The position numbers were made by a program, and so were the translations under genes. Positions 1 to 14,700 of a stretch of DNA of 64,000 bases are shown here, piece after piece. The first letter of the stretch is position 1. Each line of letters starts with the position of its first letter. The stretch is from positions 19,590,802 through 19,654,801 of the forward strand of contig NC_045145.1 in the NCBI RefSeq assembly GCF_008831285.2, given 5' to 3'. This stretch comes from Nymphaea colorata. Its lineage: Eukaryota > Streptophyta > Magnoliopsida > Nymphaeales > Nymphaeaceae. The notes beneath the pieces are model-generated. The model worked only from the letters and a program-made list of their open reading frames with translations. It was not told the origin of the DNA and did not search any database.

Positions 1-1149
1 GAGATTGCCTAAATACAATTATGATAGTGCATTTTTTTGTGATCTTATCTTACAATTATGATCTTAAGAATAAGTTGATCAGAAATATAAACTAACTTAA
101 TCATTTTTTAAAATTTAATTGTATTTTTTAATAAATAAAATTGAACTGCTCATATAACATCAAAACTTTGATGATGGAGAAATCTGCATCGTTCTATAAA
201 AACAACTTAAACTAAAGCATGTTTCTTATCAAAATAGTTTTTGTAAAAAGTTTCGGATATTTTTATTTTGTTTAAAATACTTTCCTAGCAACAAATTAAA
301 TAGATTGGTTTTCGTCCCTAACTGGATCTATCAAAATATATATGTGTGTGTGTACAGAATTCTCCGTCCAGACCCCAACAGAATAATCTTAGAAAGCTGC
401 GAACGTGCATGCCATCAGCTAAAATGGACCAATATGCAGACTGCTAAGCCTGCACCGCATCTTCATTAATGCATTATTATTAAGGTAAACTAATTATAAG
501 GATGAAAACCAGCATAGCTTACATCTCTCAAAAGCCAATACCACACGGCAGCCTCAAAGATGCCCCGAGAAACAAGTCCAGTCAACTCCATGTGAATTTC
601 TGCTCAAGAATCACACAGCTAGCTTCCACCCTTTTTTTCTCTTATTCCTTCTTTTTTTATGTCTTTCCAAGTTCCAACTGGATTGTCGTTCTCTTTTCCT
701 GTGGCATCATTAAGAACAGGTAGCAGGTTGGAACTGCCGTGAAACCAAAATGGAGCAATGTAAAATCATGTTCTACATCCGAACTGAATGAGGCGTCTTA
801 TAAATCTTGCCTAAAGAACCTATGAGACTAGTGGCCCAGCCACAGCGGGCAGGTCAAGTTGTACCGCTCACACCGGTCTCATAAGATTTATGTAATTTTA
901 TATTAGTGTATTCAACTTTTCACTCATGTATAAACGGGTGCCTCCAAAAGGACAAGAGTTCTTAATTAGTGCCCCTTCGAATTAAAATTTCCGGCCCTGC
1001 TACTACTTTCAACTACTTCTAAAATGCGAGAACGTGGATTAGTTATTTGGAATTAGTTTTTTCTTCCTAGCACTTACTTTCTCTCGATTGCTGTCTGTAT
1101 TAGATATAGGGAAGAAATTTTTTAAAAACAAAAAATTGAACTACCGAAA
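1..1149. other. AT-rich intergenic sequence, no gene seen
   Basis: About 1.1 kb of AT-rich DNA. Nothing recognisable as a coding exon, tRNA or complete mobile element was seen. A short (GT)n stretch lies near 342-353. The ORF at 502-723 has no family features. Confidence 0.5.
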
Positions 1150-1781
1150 AACTAAACCTTTTTATTCAAGTTCTGGAAACCAAAAAAATATGCAAGCCAA
1201 AAGATGTGAAAACAAGAGAATTAACCTAATGGATATACATTTAAAGCACGGGATTAACTGAAGCGGCTCATCACAGGCATGGAAGCTCCCAACTGCCACC
1301 CCAACAGCGGGATCACAGAACTGACTCGAACATTTTCTTCTCTGCTCAAGATGCGACAAAACTGGCGTTCCGTATCCCCTTCCCATCAAGACCACAGCAA
1401 ATGGGCAAAGTTTAAATGGTAGCAGTGGCCGTGCCATCGGCTTTCAGACGTACCTCGGCCCATGTACAACTGAAAAACAAGTGTCCCAAGATTGACGAGA
1501 AAAGAGATGACACGGGACCTTTCGTTAGCGGAAGCAACTGAGACAAGCACAGGACCTGTTAAATGCAGTGTCGATTGACGTGCATTGAACCCACGCTCTG
1601 CACATCATCACAAGAGCTCGGGATTTTCTTAGTAAGGAATAAAGCACATCGTACGTGCAAGAAGCATCCTGTTTTCCATGGGAGAATTAGGAAAACCACA
1701 TCCAATTAATAATTCAAAAGTTGAAAAATAATAAAGCGACGTGCACAATAGCACCTGTCGGATCAGTTTTTTTCCCATCTA

Positions 1782-1841
<60 letters not shown>

Positions 1842-2223
1842 AGGGCACAAACAACTCACGGAGGACTCTTGAAGCTGCCCGCTTCCAACAAAAAATCATC
1901 AAACAGAGCCTAGATCAGACTATATAAATTAAGCAAGAGTTACATTCAAGACCGATGCGCTTCTGGAATCTGAGATGCGACACCCTTAATGAACTCAAAT
2001 TAATTACAAGAAAAATTGTACATGATGTAGAACATCCCGTTAGCTGATTGAGCAATGGTCGACTGTTGACAAGAGTATTAGTGCAACATGTTACGAAGTT
2101 GACCGAAGACTGCATCAAACGCTTGAAATTGATAATAATTAGTAAAAAGGAAAATGTGACAACATGAGTATTGAACATGTAGAGTACCGCATATTAACAA
2201 AAAAGTAGCTGCTGAAAAAAGAG
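1150..2223 (-). other. PRP40 3' flank, possible 3' UTR, with (AT)n(AG)n microsatellite
   Basis: Downstream of the PRP40 stop. A minus-strand AATAAA occurs at about 1161-1166 and could end a roughly 1-kb 3' UTR, but a shorter UTR is equally possible. A compound (AT)20(AG)9 microsatellite lies at 1785-1842. A 91-codon minus ORF at 1162-1437 has no recognisable domain. Confidence 0.35.
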
Positions 2224-2767
2224 TCAATTAATTTCACCATCCTCTCCTACTTCCCCATCTTCAAGCTCCTCGTACACACCATTTCTACGTGATCCATCCC
2301 GATCTCGTTTGTGCCTTTTGTGCCTGCTTTCGCTATCCGAGTCCGTTTCATACGTGTGCTGCAAAACACAACGCCCATCAAGATTAGAGAAACATGATGG
2401 CTATGAAATGATACCAACGAAATGTACACACCTTTCTTGATGATTTCTTGCGATCACCCGAATGCCTCCTGGATTTTCTGGATTCTTCATTCTCCTCCTT
2501 ATCAGAAGTTGCATCATCACCTCCACTTTGGTGCCGTTTTCGGTGCCTTCTGTCCTTTTCCTTCTTCCTGTCCTCTCTATGACCATGGCTGTTACCTATA
2601 TCAGCACTTTCACCTTCCGTCTCATCTCTTCGAGATCGTTCTTTTGCCTTCTCTTTCTCACGGTCCCTCTCCTTTTCTTTTCTATCTTCCCTTTCCTTTT
2701 TCTCCTCTTTTTCTTTCCGTTCCTTCTCCTTCCTCTTCTCTTTTTCTTCCTTCTCTTTCTTTTTTGC
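2224..2767 (-). other. PRP40 exons 27-28: charged Lys/Arg/Glu tail and stop
   Basis: Exon 27 (2767-2432) encodes 112 residues of almost pure K/E/R repeats, followed by an RS/RD-rich stretch with DRKKSSRK at its end. Exon 28 (2358-2224) encodes [18 protein letters not shown], an RDG segment and [14 protein letters not shown], then TGA. This is the usual C-terminal signature of plant PRP40. On the plus strand the same DNA is a 250-base pyrimidine tract that yields spurious Ser/Phe/Leu-rich ORFs. Confidence 0.93.
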
Positions 2768-5700
2768 CTGCATTACGATTTAAGAAATGCAACGAAATGT
2801 AAAGATATTTTATCACAGGGACCATCTCGGATGTAGCCATATGAGCTACAAAAATTACAACTGAAGTGCAATCGACCCATTGGAAAATAATTGGTTAGTC
2901 AACCAATCTGAACCAGTGGCATGACATGAACATCTTAAGGCCATCTTGGCTTTTTCTTGCCAGTCAAAGACAAAAACTAGTTGAATATTGTACGGTAATA
3001 CCTTTTCTTCCTCTCGCTTCCGCTCCTTCTCTTTAGCCTTTTCCAACAAGTGAGCTACGTATTCCTCAAAAATCTCCCTTCTGAAACTATCATCACTAAT
3101 GGACCTGTGTACAAGAAAATCACAAGATGGAGTCACCACAATGAGAGATATGACCAATTCTAAACTTTCAAAAATACAATCACGAGTACCTAAACTGTTG
3201 GCTATCTTCCAAAAGTGATTTGCAGTCGTCCCATTTAGACAATGCTGTTATTTCCTTTTAAGAGAAAACACCCAAATTATAGATTAAATCACATCATAGC
3301 AGCAGCCGGGGTGCCCAAAGAGCAACCCAGATGGAAAACCATTATTTGATCACGAAATTTAAGCATTACCTTTACAGAATGCAAGAGATCAGTAAAGTCA
3401 TCTGCCAGCTTTTGCCGCTTCCTAGCTTCCTTCTCCTCTTTCTCCTTCAGTCTTTCCAACAACTCCTCAAATACAATCTGCAAATATGGCATATTATTTT
3501 ATCCAAGTCCATGACATGACCAATAGATACACATAGAGCAATTCCATAAATAGTGGAAGATACAAAATCGAACGAATTTAAATCTGCAAAAAATTTGCAC
3601 AATCCTCAGCAAAAATTAATCAGGCAAACCAAATGCACAACTGACTTCAGTTAGAGAAGAGCCTTATAGCTCCTTCAAATCACAACCATGCCTCATCTTA
3701 AATAAGCAAATCAACAATTGTGAAATTTGCTGACAGCTACTGTTTGTGGAACATAGAAGGAGCTCGGAGAGAAACAAAAAAAGAGCACACTTGCAAGCTA
3801 TGCAGGCAAAAAAGGCGTAGAGTGTCATCAAAACGTTCTTAACATGTATATTGACAAAAAGGTCAAAAGGAAAATATTTTAATCAAAAACATCCAGCCGG
3901 TACTGTTCTTATACAACAACATAATAAAGCAATTCCATGTAACAAGAAAGCCTCCAAATAAGAAGAGATGCTAACGGAAGAAGTTCTAACTTGTAAGTAG
4001 ACTCTTGAGACAGTCAACTAAATGGAACCAGACAATCAGATGCACTCATGGTTATATAAATTTTGATAGAAAAGCAAAAATGATGACGATTATGACGAGT
4101 AGAAAATAATATGACAATGACCAAAGTCAGCAAGCAAGACTCGTCACACCAGTGTCATTGTCCATGATACTAACAAGGATTTAAACAGTGAACAGTAACC
4201 AAGTCAACATTGTCCAAGTTTTACAGATGCAAGTAGGTATTTGAATCAGAGAATTCAAATTAAACAAATATATCCTCTTTTAAATACTGAATTGTTGTGA
4301 GAACTGCAAGTAGTTGCTGCAACCATGAACCCAAAGGTATAGTGCAAGCAATCCAGTAGTACCAATAGCAAAGACAATCATCAAAGTGAAACTTCAGGAT
4401 TGCAAAGATTAATGCAGTGTCAATTGTTCGTCAAGTGGTTCTGAGTCTGACTTCTCAAGCCAGCATAGCTGATGCAATTTACTAGAATAAGGTTTTCAGC
4501 CCCAAATTTGTCGCTTTTCTTGTCAGTCCAGTAGCTTCCAGTGGTGAATTATTTTCTTGTTCATTTCTCATATGCATGCAGGAACTTATTATAAAAACTG
4601 AATAAGACAAAAGCCCTTGCACCTTACACGAAAATCCACATAAAGATCATGAGCCAATCCCATTACTGTAAGCCATATTCACCTTCAAATTTGTCTCTGA
4701 TACTCGTGAAAGGTTTCCGTCTTGCAAAATAGCATCCTTGAAATCTTCAAAAGACCAATTTGATGTCATAGTAACCTGTTGATAGACCCAGTTAGGAAGC
4801 AGCCCCATCAAAACTATTTTCTACTCAAACCAACAACTCACCTTTGCCATCTTCAATGCATCCTTGATCCGTGCCTTGTCATCATGATACTGAATGAAAA
4901 GAATTAAGAAAAAAAATTGATGAAGCTCAAAAAGAACGCACCAGTTTTTCTTTGGTAAGAAGAACAGATCACTATAACTCCCAAAATAATGAAGAAGTCA
5001 AACTCTGACAAACCATTACAAATCCAAAAGCCAAGTAGTAATAGTGGAACTATGCAGTACCAGATACCAGATAGATCTTCCAAAGAACAAGGAGCTTTTG
5101 AATAAAACAATTAATTTGGGACCCTGAGATATATTCTTTTTCCTATTCAAAGATCAGCACCTTGCCCCTGTGTTTTAATGTGAAGGATCTTTTGCAAATG
5201 ATAAGATGTCAAAGGGACTTACCAAAGAAATTCTCCTACATCGATATATGAATGCTAGTTGATCAAGAATACTCAAGAAAAGTTTTGAATTATTGATTTG
5301 TCACAAGAGATGACTTCATAATACTTCGTTATCTAATGGATTTTTCCATTCTAGTACCCTATCCAAAGGTCATCCGTGTTTATAAAATATGTTCCTATCA
5401 AATGCCAAAATGCCACTGGAACAAATGACAAAAACATTGCAGAGAAAAGGTTGATTTTTCCCACATGTAATAATTTGATTCATGCACCAGGATAAAGATT
5501 TTCCACTCCTTAGCAGAAAGATGTGGCTGACTGGATTAAGTTGAACAAAATTGACTGCATGATAAAGTTATGAAACACTTTTTTACATGTTTTGGACCTT
5601 TGCCCCATGGAGCAATATACCACTGCCAAAACATTGAAAAATCTTAGACCAAAAGATTATGTATCGAACTGCCTAAACAATAGCTTCCAAAGGATTTGCA

Positions 5701-7034
5701 CTATGCAAACAAGCAAAAAAAAACATGTTTTAATGTAATTTTGAATTTTATTTACTGCTTACTGGTGTTTTCCAATCCATTCTACTGTTCAATCATTTTC
5801 CATATTCAATCCTTTTAGTCGAATGCTATGGACACCCCTCTATCTCTTGAAATCAGCACCATTTCTACCATTTGGTAGCCCACTTTTGCTTGCATAGTTG
5901 AAACAGAATTCAATCAAGTCCCTGGAAGGCAATACTTACTTCAGGTACATGATGAACATATGCATTCAGCTTGTTACCAAGTAGGCTTGATGCAACAAAA
6001 CCAACCAAGACTGCTTCCTGGGTAGCTATGGATGTTATATAATAACAGAATAAAAATATTTCTATAGAATCTAAAAGCTACATTTAAACAAAGGTTCTTC
6101 AACATGCTCCACTACTACTTGTTCTGGAGAAACAAGCTTCCCTTCAAAACTCTTCATCACGCTAATCACTAAAAAATAGGGAACTTCAAAACAGCCACAG
6201 ACAAGCCACATCAATAGTATGAAATGCAATAGAGTTTGATTCATAGTCACAAATAACATTTTGTAGTTTTAAACGGCGAGGATTTTCTCGGGTATAATAC
6301 AGCTAGCTTGAAAAAAAAAGGAAAAAATATGGTAAATTTTTAAAAATTTTAAAAACTAAAAATGAGGAAAAAATAAAATAAGTGAGAAACTAATAACACA
6401 AACATCAGAAACTAATAACACAAACATCACAAGATAAATAGATTTGCAACAAACACAAAATAGAAAATGAAAAAAAAAACTGTTTGGCATTAAAAAAACA
6501 ATAAAAATGAAAAAAATGAAAAAAAAGGAAAAAAAAGGGAAAAAATGAATTAAAAACGCGCTTTTCATTTTTAGTTTTTTTTTTTTTAAACACGTTTTTT
6601 TAAGTTTTAAACAGCCATTTAATTTATCACGTTTTTTTTCAAAAAAAATGTGTTTTTTGTGACTAATTGAAGTTTTGAACTAATGCAGTTGAATGTAACT
6701 CATAAAAATGCTTGGTGGTCACTCAAAGAATGATATTTTTAACAAAAAAAGACAAGCTGATGATACACATAAACACATAATTCAATTCTAAATAAAGCTC
6801 TGACCACAAGACAAGGATATCAGACTAAAGAGTTCCAAATTGAAGGATGAACGAGAAAAACTACCCAGGAAACCCAGATAAGTGAGGACAGTGTTCCACC
6901 CAGACATTAGACTACAGGGCACAAATATGTATCCATCAACCAAATATTGAAAAAGCTAATGTCCAAAAAACGATGAAGTATGTGAATCAGGAACTACCAG
7001 CCAGACAGTAACCCCTTGTGCCAAATATCCATAG

Positions 7035-7083
<49 letters not shown>

Positions 7084-8745
7084 CCCCTAAGTAAAGAGCA
7101 GTGCATATGACAATTGTGTTAGGTCAGTGCAGGCGCTACTCACATTATTCAAAAGTTTCTAAGCAGGCTGGGCACCTGCCCACCCAGGGCCTCAACATAG
7201 CTCAGCCACTAAGTGAAGAATATGCGACAACATAGTTTCTGTTGCTTAAACTCCTCCGCAGTAAGGAAAAAAGTTGAACAGTCAAGAAGAATTTCCACTC
7301 GAACGACCCAACATAACTTTTTTTTACGTTTCATTGCTACCAAGGACAGTAAGCTGTTCTATCCCAATTTATTGTTTGATCTAGGTCACTGTACATTAAA
7401 TGCATAGAACTGAACCCATAACATGATTTAAGTTGTTAAAAAAAATAAAAATAAAAGGCTGGACTTGCCACAAATTAATAGAAAAAGGAGGGTGGACTGT
7501 CACTCTTTGTGAGGACAAGTAGGAACTCTGTAGTGCATGGTAGAGAAGAGAAATTCACAAGACTGGCAGTTTAAGTCACCTGTTTTTCAAGATCCTCGGC
7601 CACATCTTCAAACAAGTCTTTTGGCGTAGACCCAGAGGTATTTGAAGCAACTGCCAGGTATGCAGGTAAATCTTTAACCTGGAAAGCAAAAACTGATTAG
7701 AAATCATAGCAAAGCCATCAAGAAAGCTAGAAAGAAACATCAAAAGTAACACATCCTATAGAACCAAAACACGACCTACTTACCTGCATGCAATAATCCC
7801 TCCAATGAGTTCTAACATTTAAAATTCCAGCAGTAACATGTTCTTCCATTAATTTACGGAATTCATCACGATTTTTACGCTCTGCTCTTCTGGTTTGTTC
7901 CTGTGACAATCAAAAAGGAATTGTCAAGAAGCTCTAATGAAAAAAGGCCTTGAAGAGCATAAAAACATAAATGCATAGGTCAAAAGAAAAAGATTTACAA
8001 CCTTTTGCAATTTCCGTTGCTCTTCTTCTTCCTTTTCCAAATCTCTTATATACTCCTGCAGCAAGATTTAAAAAAATATGGATAATATATTAACCAACAA
8101 AGCTGAAAGCAATAAAACAAGGCAAGGAAACTAGTCTAAGAAAATATTACCTGGAAAATTTCCAGGCGATCAATTTTTTCAAGTCGTGAACATCGTTCAT
8201 CATCTTCAAGACGATCTTGAACTTTTCGCCACTGGCTATTGGCCTTTAGAGGGTCACACATATTATTATTCAGCAATATTATATCTGAAAATTAACAATC
8301 AATTTTCTGACAATAACATGGAGAAGATTTTCAATACCTTTATAAAGTCACAAGATTCTAAAAATGCTCTGTATTCCATTATATTCTTCCTATGCTCCTC
8401 AGCTGCTTTAGCACGTTCCTGCTTCCAAATATATATATATAAAGTACTTACGGTGAAAATATAACAAATAAATAATTACAAGTGAATATTAACTATCCTG
8501 GCCTAGAAAATAACTTTTTTTTAACCCATGATTTGGCGACAGTATCTAAGAACTCAGCTGAGTCAACTCAGTTGACTCAGTCCACGACCTCGTCAAGAAA
8601 ATGGGAAACCCGCAATTGCCAAGAAACGCCAAGTATGGAATGACCAGGTCAAGTGAACTCCACTTGGGCCCAGTCAGAGATTGGTTCAACCGAGCCCTTT
8701 ATGAATATAATGTAAGTGCATATAGAACGTGTATACTGTTATATT

Positions 8746-8786
<41 letters not shown>

Positions 8787-11700
8787 CACACACATAGAGA
8801 GAGAGGGGGGGAGACCAACACACACATAGACAGAATCAAAACTTCACAGTAGTATACACAAAAAATGCAAGTATATAATACATACATACATACATACATA
8901 TATGTACATATGCATATATGTATACTAATAATGTAATTTTAGCAGGTAGGTTACTAAAAGTCTAAAATTAGCATTATATATATACACACACACATACACA
9001 CATTACGCATATATAAGCCAGACTGGGGAGGGAAAAAAAAGGACGAAGCAATCAACCCCAGGCCTCCTCGCCAAGTTGCCCCAGCATGTTTCAACTCAGG
9101 CCCCTGGTTACTGGGTTATAAACCTTGTTTAACATGAAAAATGCTAAATGAATTGATAAGAAGAAATATGCTAACTGACGCAAACCGCTCATGGTAGTTC
9201 TACGAACACAACCTCATTTACTTTTTATACCAAGAATCAACTTACGCTCATTGAGCAACTTCATCATCTGATGTCAGGCTTACAACTCCATGTCTTGGGA
9301 TAAAACAGGGGCATCTGATAAGAACATTGTATTTTCGATGATTGAAAAGCACCACACATGGCATGATTATGCCTAGTGTTTGATTGTTGGATCCACAACA
9401 TCCATAATCCTGCCATGTTCCTTGAAACAAGAATATGGTGTTCTTGGTCCATGGTTTTTAGAAACACGTGCAAACAGCAAATATGAAATGACAGGACATG
9501 ATAAGGCTAGACCATTGTTACAAATTTAGTTTTCAGGTTTACATGGTGAGGTTTTTCTCAGATATAAGATGGCAAAGTTCAAAATCTCAAGCAAATCTCA
9601 ACATGTTTTTAAAAAAATAAAAAACTAAAATTAAAATGTAAAAAATGTGAAAATAAAGAACTGGTAATTACAAATTGTAAAAAACATGAAAAAAACGAAA
9701 AAAAAATAAAAAGAATAAAACGCACACAATATGTGTTTTTCCGGAATGCTTTTTCCAAAAAAAAATGTGTTTTTCCCTTTTTTTTGGCTTTGTTTTTAAC
9801 GTTCTTTCTGGATTTTTTTTGAATAAAATGTGTTTTCTATAACAAAGTGCCAGACAATATTAATACGTAAAGGCATTTTGGGTCCCTTCAGGTCTCACGA
9901 TTTATCACCAAATGAATAGAACATCGCCGAATCATGTGTCAGTTCAGTGCTCCCTGTCAAGAAACCTCTATAGACAAAGTGTAGCACGGCCTTAAGTGAG
10001 GTACCAAGAGACATTCACAGGAAAGGCATGAGTGCCAATGACACATTTGCGGTCAATGAATAATTGAGTACTCCAACATGTCTTTAAATTGCCGAAGCAA
10101 GACTAACCAGAGAATATTTCCTGAAGATTCTAACTAAGAAACCATAAACAGGATATCCATAAGAATAGTAACCCTTGACTCTTTCTGATACTCTTCATAA
10201 CCAATCCAACAGAAAAGATATAACCTCTTCAAAGAAATCAGTTTGTTCCGCAGAAAAACATTGAAACAAGTAATTTGTGTTGGCCTCCAACCATCAGTAG
10301 CTAACATGAAGGAAATGTCAACAACTAACAAAGTTACTCTACCTCAGCCTAAGTTGGGTTCCTCCGTAGGTGGTACCACAAAGCAGACCTTGCAATGAAA
10401 CATATCCTTAATTGCCACATTTTGAAGAACCATAAACAATTTGAACACAAACAGACCGCTAAAGACCCATTCAAGGATCCGCTACAGTTTGCCAACGTAA
10501 ATACCTGAGACTTAGATAGAATGTAAATAAGGTCTGTTCACAAAGCAAATCAGCTACATCCACCAGCCAGGTGCAAGACCAGTATAACACACAGCAAGTC
10601 AAATTAACTACCAAAAAACGAACATTCAAGTAACAGAAAGGATGAGATCATATAAGCAAAGTTAAGCTATTGACCTTCTTTGCAAGTTCAACAAGATGAC
10701 TCTCGTAAAGATCTTCACGCTCTCTTGCACGTTCAACAGCATGAAACCGTTCATCATCCTCAAACATGGTGACTGCTTTGCTGATGCACAGACATGACAA
10801 ATCAGCCTAAATACAAACAAAGTTCCAATGCTGGCAATGCAGCCTGTACTAAAATTAGCATAGAACCCAGGAATCATCCAACAAACACTATAAACACAAA
10901 AATGGAAGGGCATAGAGAAAGAAAGCAACTGTGAAATACTGTGACGAGTATCATTCTCAGGTTCTTCAGGAGAAGGTTTTTCTCAAAACCCAGCACAAAA
11001 ATTACTTTTAATAGAAAAATATCAGATTTAAAAAAAATAAATATATAAACTATGAAACGGAATTACAAGCTTTCTGCTAATTTACTTAAAAACAGACCAC
11101 AAAAATCGCTATTAAAACTCTAACTGGAACTAAAAAATTAAAAACAATTTAAAATCCATGAAAATATCATGACAAACTAAGACATTTTTCTGATATTTTG
11201 TTTTGACGACATTTTGATACATTGCAATGTTTCATTTTTTTTCATTTTTCCTTAATTTTTCGTTGTTACCCAATATCTTGAACAAAAAAAAAAATTGTGG
11301 CAATCTCATCTAAACAGGTAAGGAAGGGAACTCTAGAGAAATGAAGGAAACGTCATCCTTTTCGTAACATCACCATTAAAAAGTAAGTACATCCACAGGT
11401 TCAAGGTGTCAAAATAAATGACAATCATGCACTCCAAACTTTAGCACATTAGTTAAGATGTTTCAAAGAAGTTATGTCAGTGCAAACTGGCTAGTGATGA
11501 AGGGAAAGGGATAAAATGAAACAGGAATCAGCTTCAAAGTTCAAACTTATATTTTTCCGAAGGAACTTTTAGAAACTCAGAATTGCGCAACCAAAGATAT
11601 TAGATTATGGTAGAGATCCGACAAGTCCTGCTGAAGCCAGTGGAAAGGCATAGACAATTAGAGACGCAGTACAATTGACAACTGGGAAGAGCATATTACT

Positions 11701-14700
11701 ACAACCAAGATTCTACTAAAATACACAACCCACAACCAACTGAAGAAAAAAAAAAAGCAAAAGAAGATATACAGACAGACAGTGTATGAGATCAAACAAG
11801 GGGGACAACCTCCACCGAGTGGATGAAGTGAGTTCCTTGCATTCCTGCAAAAGAGAAAATGACGGAATAAAATGTAAACACAAACTACAAAGATGAAACC
11901 CAGACAATATGGGTGTGAAAATATGGAATATTTATATTCTTTGAAGTAGACAGACTTACTTCTAACATCTTTGTAAAATCTTCTTTAGCTTTTTTCTGCT
12001 TAATGCGTTTTTCCTCAGCTTCTTGCTTTTTCCTTTGTCCCAGGTACTATCACATCAACAGGACAAGATACAGAAAATCAGAAAGCAATGTCAAAAAACC
12101 ACAACAGGATAACATGGTTGTGCAGATGATTTATCATAATAACTTCTAAAATCAAATGAGGTGATTCGCTTTTTAGAATTATTCAGAATATTAAGTCAGA
12201 CCAAGAAGCAGTGGGTGGCCAAACAAATAAATAAATACAGGTTTCAAGGATTCGACAAAAGATGCTTTGGACATATGGAGTCTCAGAAAAGAAATTGAAG
12301 ACGTGGATGTTATGGATAAACAATTTAAGCATAATCAGCACATGACAAACTGATAAACGATTAGGAACTGAAACAAAACTAGCAGTTCTCAAATAAAATT
12401 TAGTGTTATCTTATAAGCACTTTAGCCAGCTTTAGCTGGTCATGACCAAAGAATCATCAGTTTCACCTGGTAGAATCCCAGTTTCAAATGAACTGTAAAA
12501 TCAACCCTTATCAAGTAATGAATGTATCTCAACAATAACATCTTAAAGAATGGACTCCATGGGCCTGTTAGCAGCTTCACAAAAGGCAACCTGACCTCAT
12601 AAAAGCTACAAAATCCCATACAAGGCCAAGTTGGGCTAATGCAATTAGCTGGTTAATCCAAGTCCATTAACATTGAATATTGACAAAGTATTTTTAAGCT
12701 TCATAAGATCTCAGCTGAAATTCGTCATCTCCACTGGGATCTTTCTGATCAGTCAATTTGGAGGAAAGAGGAGGAGGGCAGAAAACAAAGAGAGGCCAGC
12801 AGAAGTGGACACAGGCCACACTTCAGTGAGAAGTGGCCATGGGAGGAAGAAGTAAGGTGATGTCTGTGCACCAAAGGATTCTCTGCAGATGATTCACAAA
12901 TTTACATTTGCATTTTCCTACACATGATAAATATTAACAAAGAAACAGAAGGTGAGAGAGGGGGATGAAATCAGCCCTTTTGTCAGACCCCGCTAGAAAT
13001 CCCAGCCAAAAACTGTTCCATTATTTATAGGGACTATATAGCAGACATAAACAATGAGCTCTATCATCAACTCAGGTAAAGAACTTAACAGCAAGTTTGC
13101 AACTTTGCGACAAATATTAACTAGAGTATCTTCATGCAAAAAACAGGTAAAACAACTTACTTCATTGAAAGCCTGCTTCCTCTCTCCAAGTGTTCTAAGA
13201 GCACCATACCGCTTGTCATTTATTATCACCCGCATGGCCTGAAATTTATTATTTTAGTTGCAGGTAATCAACCTGAACAAAAAAGACAACCAAACTAATA
13301 CCCTACTTACCTGCTCCCAGGTCCAATCAGATTCAACATGTGCAGATTCCAAGAGCTCCTTAAATGCATTCTTTGCTTCCTAAAGAGGAAAGAAGCAATT
13401 AAACGACTGCTGATGTTAACTGGTTATATTTTCAAGTAAGAATAACCAAAAAATTAAGCAAGTACCTGCTTTGTAGCATAAACCAAAGGTTCTTCATCAA
13501 CAGCCTTCTCCTCGGACACTGGTGTCACATTGATCTTCCCAGTAACAGGCATTCCTCGTTTTGCCTCCTGTACAAGCAAACTATAAATCATAACTTGAAC
13601 ACAAAAAGACTTGATATAGAATAGCCAAAAAAGCTAATCCTCATAAATGTGCCTTCAAGTATGAGTTCAGCCTACACTTCAAGAAGGGAATGGATAATTT
13701 ACGGATCATAATAAAGATTTGGTTGACTAGATATTTGAAATTTCATGGAAAAATTTTGAGGCTCTAACACTGAATGCATAAAGGGTAAGTTTTTTTCCAA
13801 AGAATGCAATTGTAACCAAGGAACAACAAACGTGTAAATAAGAAGTGCGGCTCATCAGAATTCTGAAAAATATCGATCTGTAAATAAAAAAGCACCATAA
13901 CAGTTCATTCCAATCTAAAACATGAAGAACAGCATTGGGATGAAGAGAACAATCAAAAACATCTTCTCAACATGTATTTTCCAGTTGAATCAGCCTATAA
14001 GACACTATCTCCTGCACTGAAGAAAAACCATTCGCATCACAACTTTAGAGCCAGCTGAAAATGCCAGAAAACACCAAAAAAACTGCAAAAACTTGTTAAA
14101 ATGCATATTTTCATACCTCAGGACATTAATGCAATAAAGTACATTTCTTTTGGATCTAAGTCACATGGGTATTTCAGTAAGGTCTACGTACTCGTGTCGT
14201 CGTACCCATACCCAAAGAAGGGGCCTAGACACATTTGGATAGTTTTAAGATCGAAACTGATCCAAACTGGTCAATTTTACTTTATTTAAGTTTTTTCAAC
14301 TCAATTTTCATTCTTTTTTAGAGTTATTGTTCATCAACATGTAATGTTTCTATTTATATCATTTGTTTATTTAAATGCTGCTTCCATTTGTCTTTCTTGT
14401 GTTACTTTGTATATATGCATATATATATATATATATATCCTGCCGTAACCCATACCCATATTTTTTAAAGTTGCCATGACCGTACCATAACCTTACTGTA
14501 CCCATACCCATACCCAATATTACCCATGTAACTTAGTTTTGGATGTTTGAGGAAAGAAAAGGTTCTTTAGACTTTTAGGCACAAATTTCTAGTTTAGGAC
14601 TTTAGGTTTCATTCATTAGACAAAATTTATGAGTTCTTTCTATATTTTTGAAAAAGAAATGCTAACAGCCTATCTTTTCATAGTTTCGCTCACTTTGTCT

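Larger units (their letters stand above)
3002..13379 (-). other. PRP40 exons 12-26: six FF domains
   Basis: Exons (minus): 13379-13311, 13238-13161, 12046-11960, 11844-11810, 10780-10675, 8418-8338, 8243-8151, 8055-8002, 7900-7784, 7678-7580, 4889-4842, 4775-4683, 3477-3370, 3254-3190 and 3104-3002. They encode six FF repeats. Landmarks are [19 protein letters not shown] (FF1), [20 protein letters not shown] (FF2), [20 protein letters not shown] (FF3), [20 protein letters not shown] (FF4), [19 protein letters not shown] (FF5) and [19 protein letters not shown] (FF6). FF domains bind phospho-CTD and other splicing or elongation factors. The exon lengths add up in frame, including one 35-nt exon (15). 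Confidence 0.93.

Noticed and set aside
2422..2836. Plus-strand ORFs of 124-126 codons rich in Ser, Phe and Leu
   Set aside because: Antisense of the PRP40 Lys/Glu/Arg tail; a pyrimidine tract has few stops.
5930..6260. Extra PRP40 exon within intron 21
   Set aside because: Exons 21 and 22 already join in phase and match the family without a gap.
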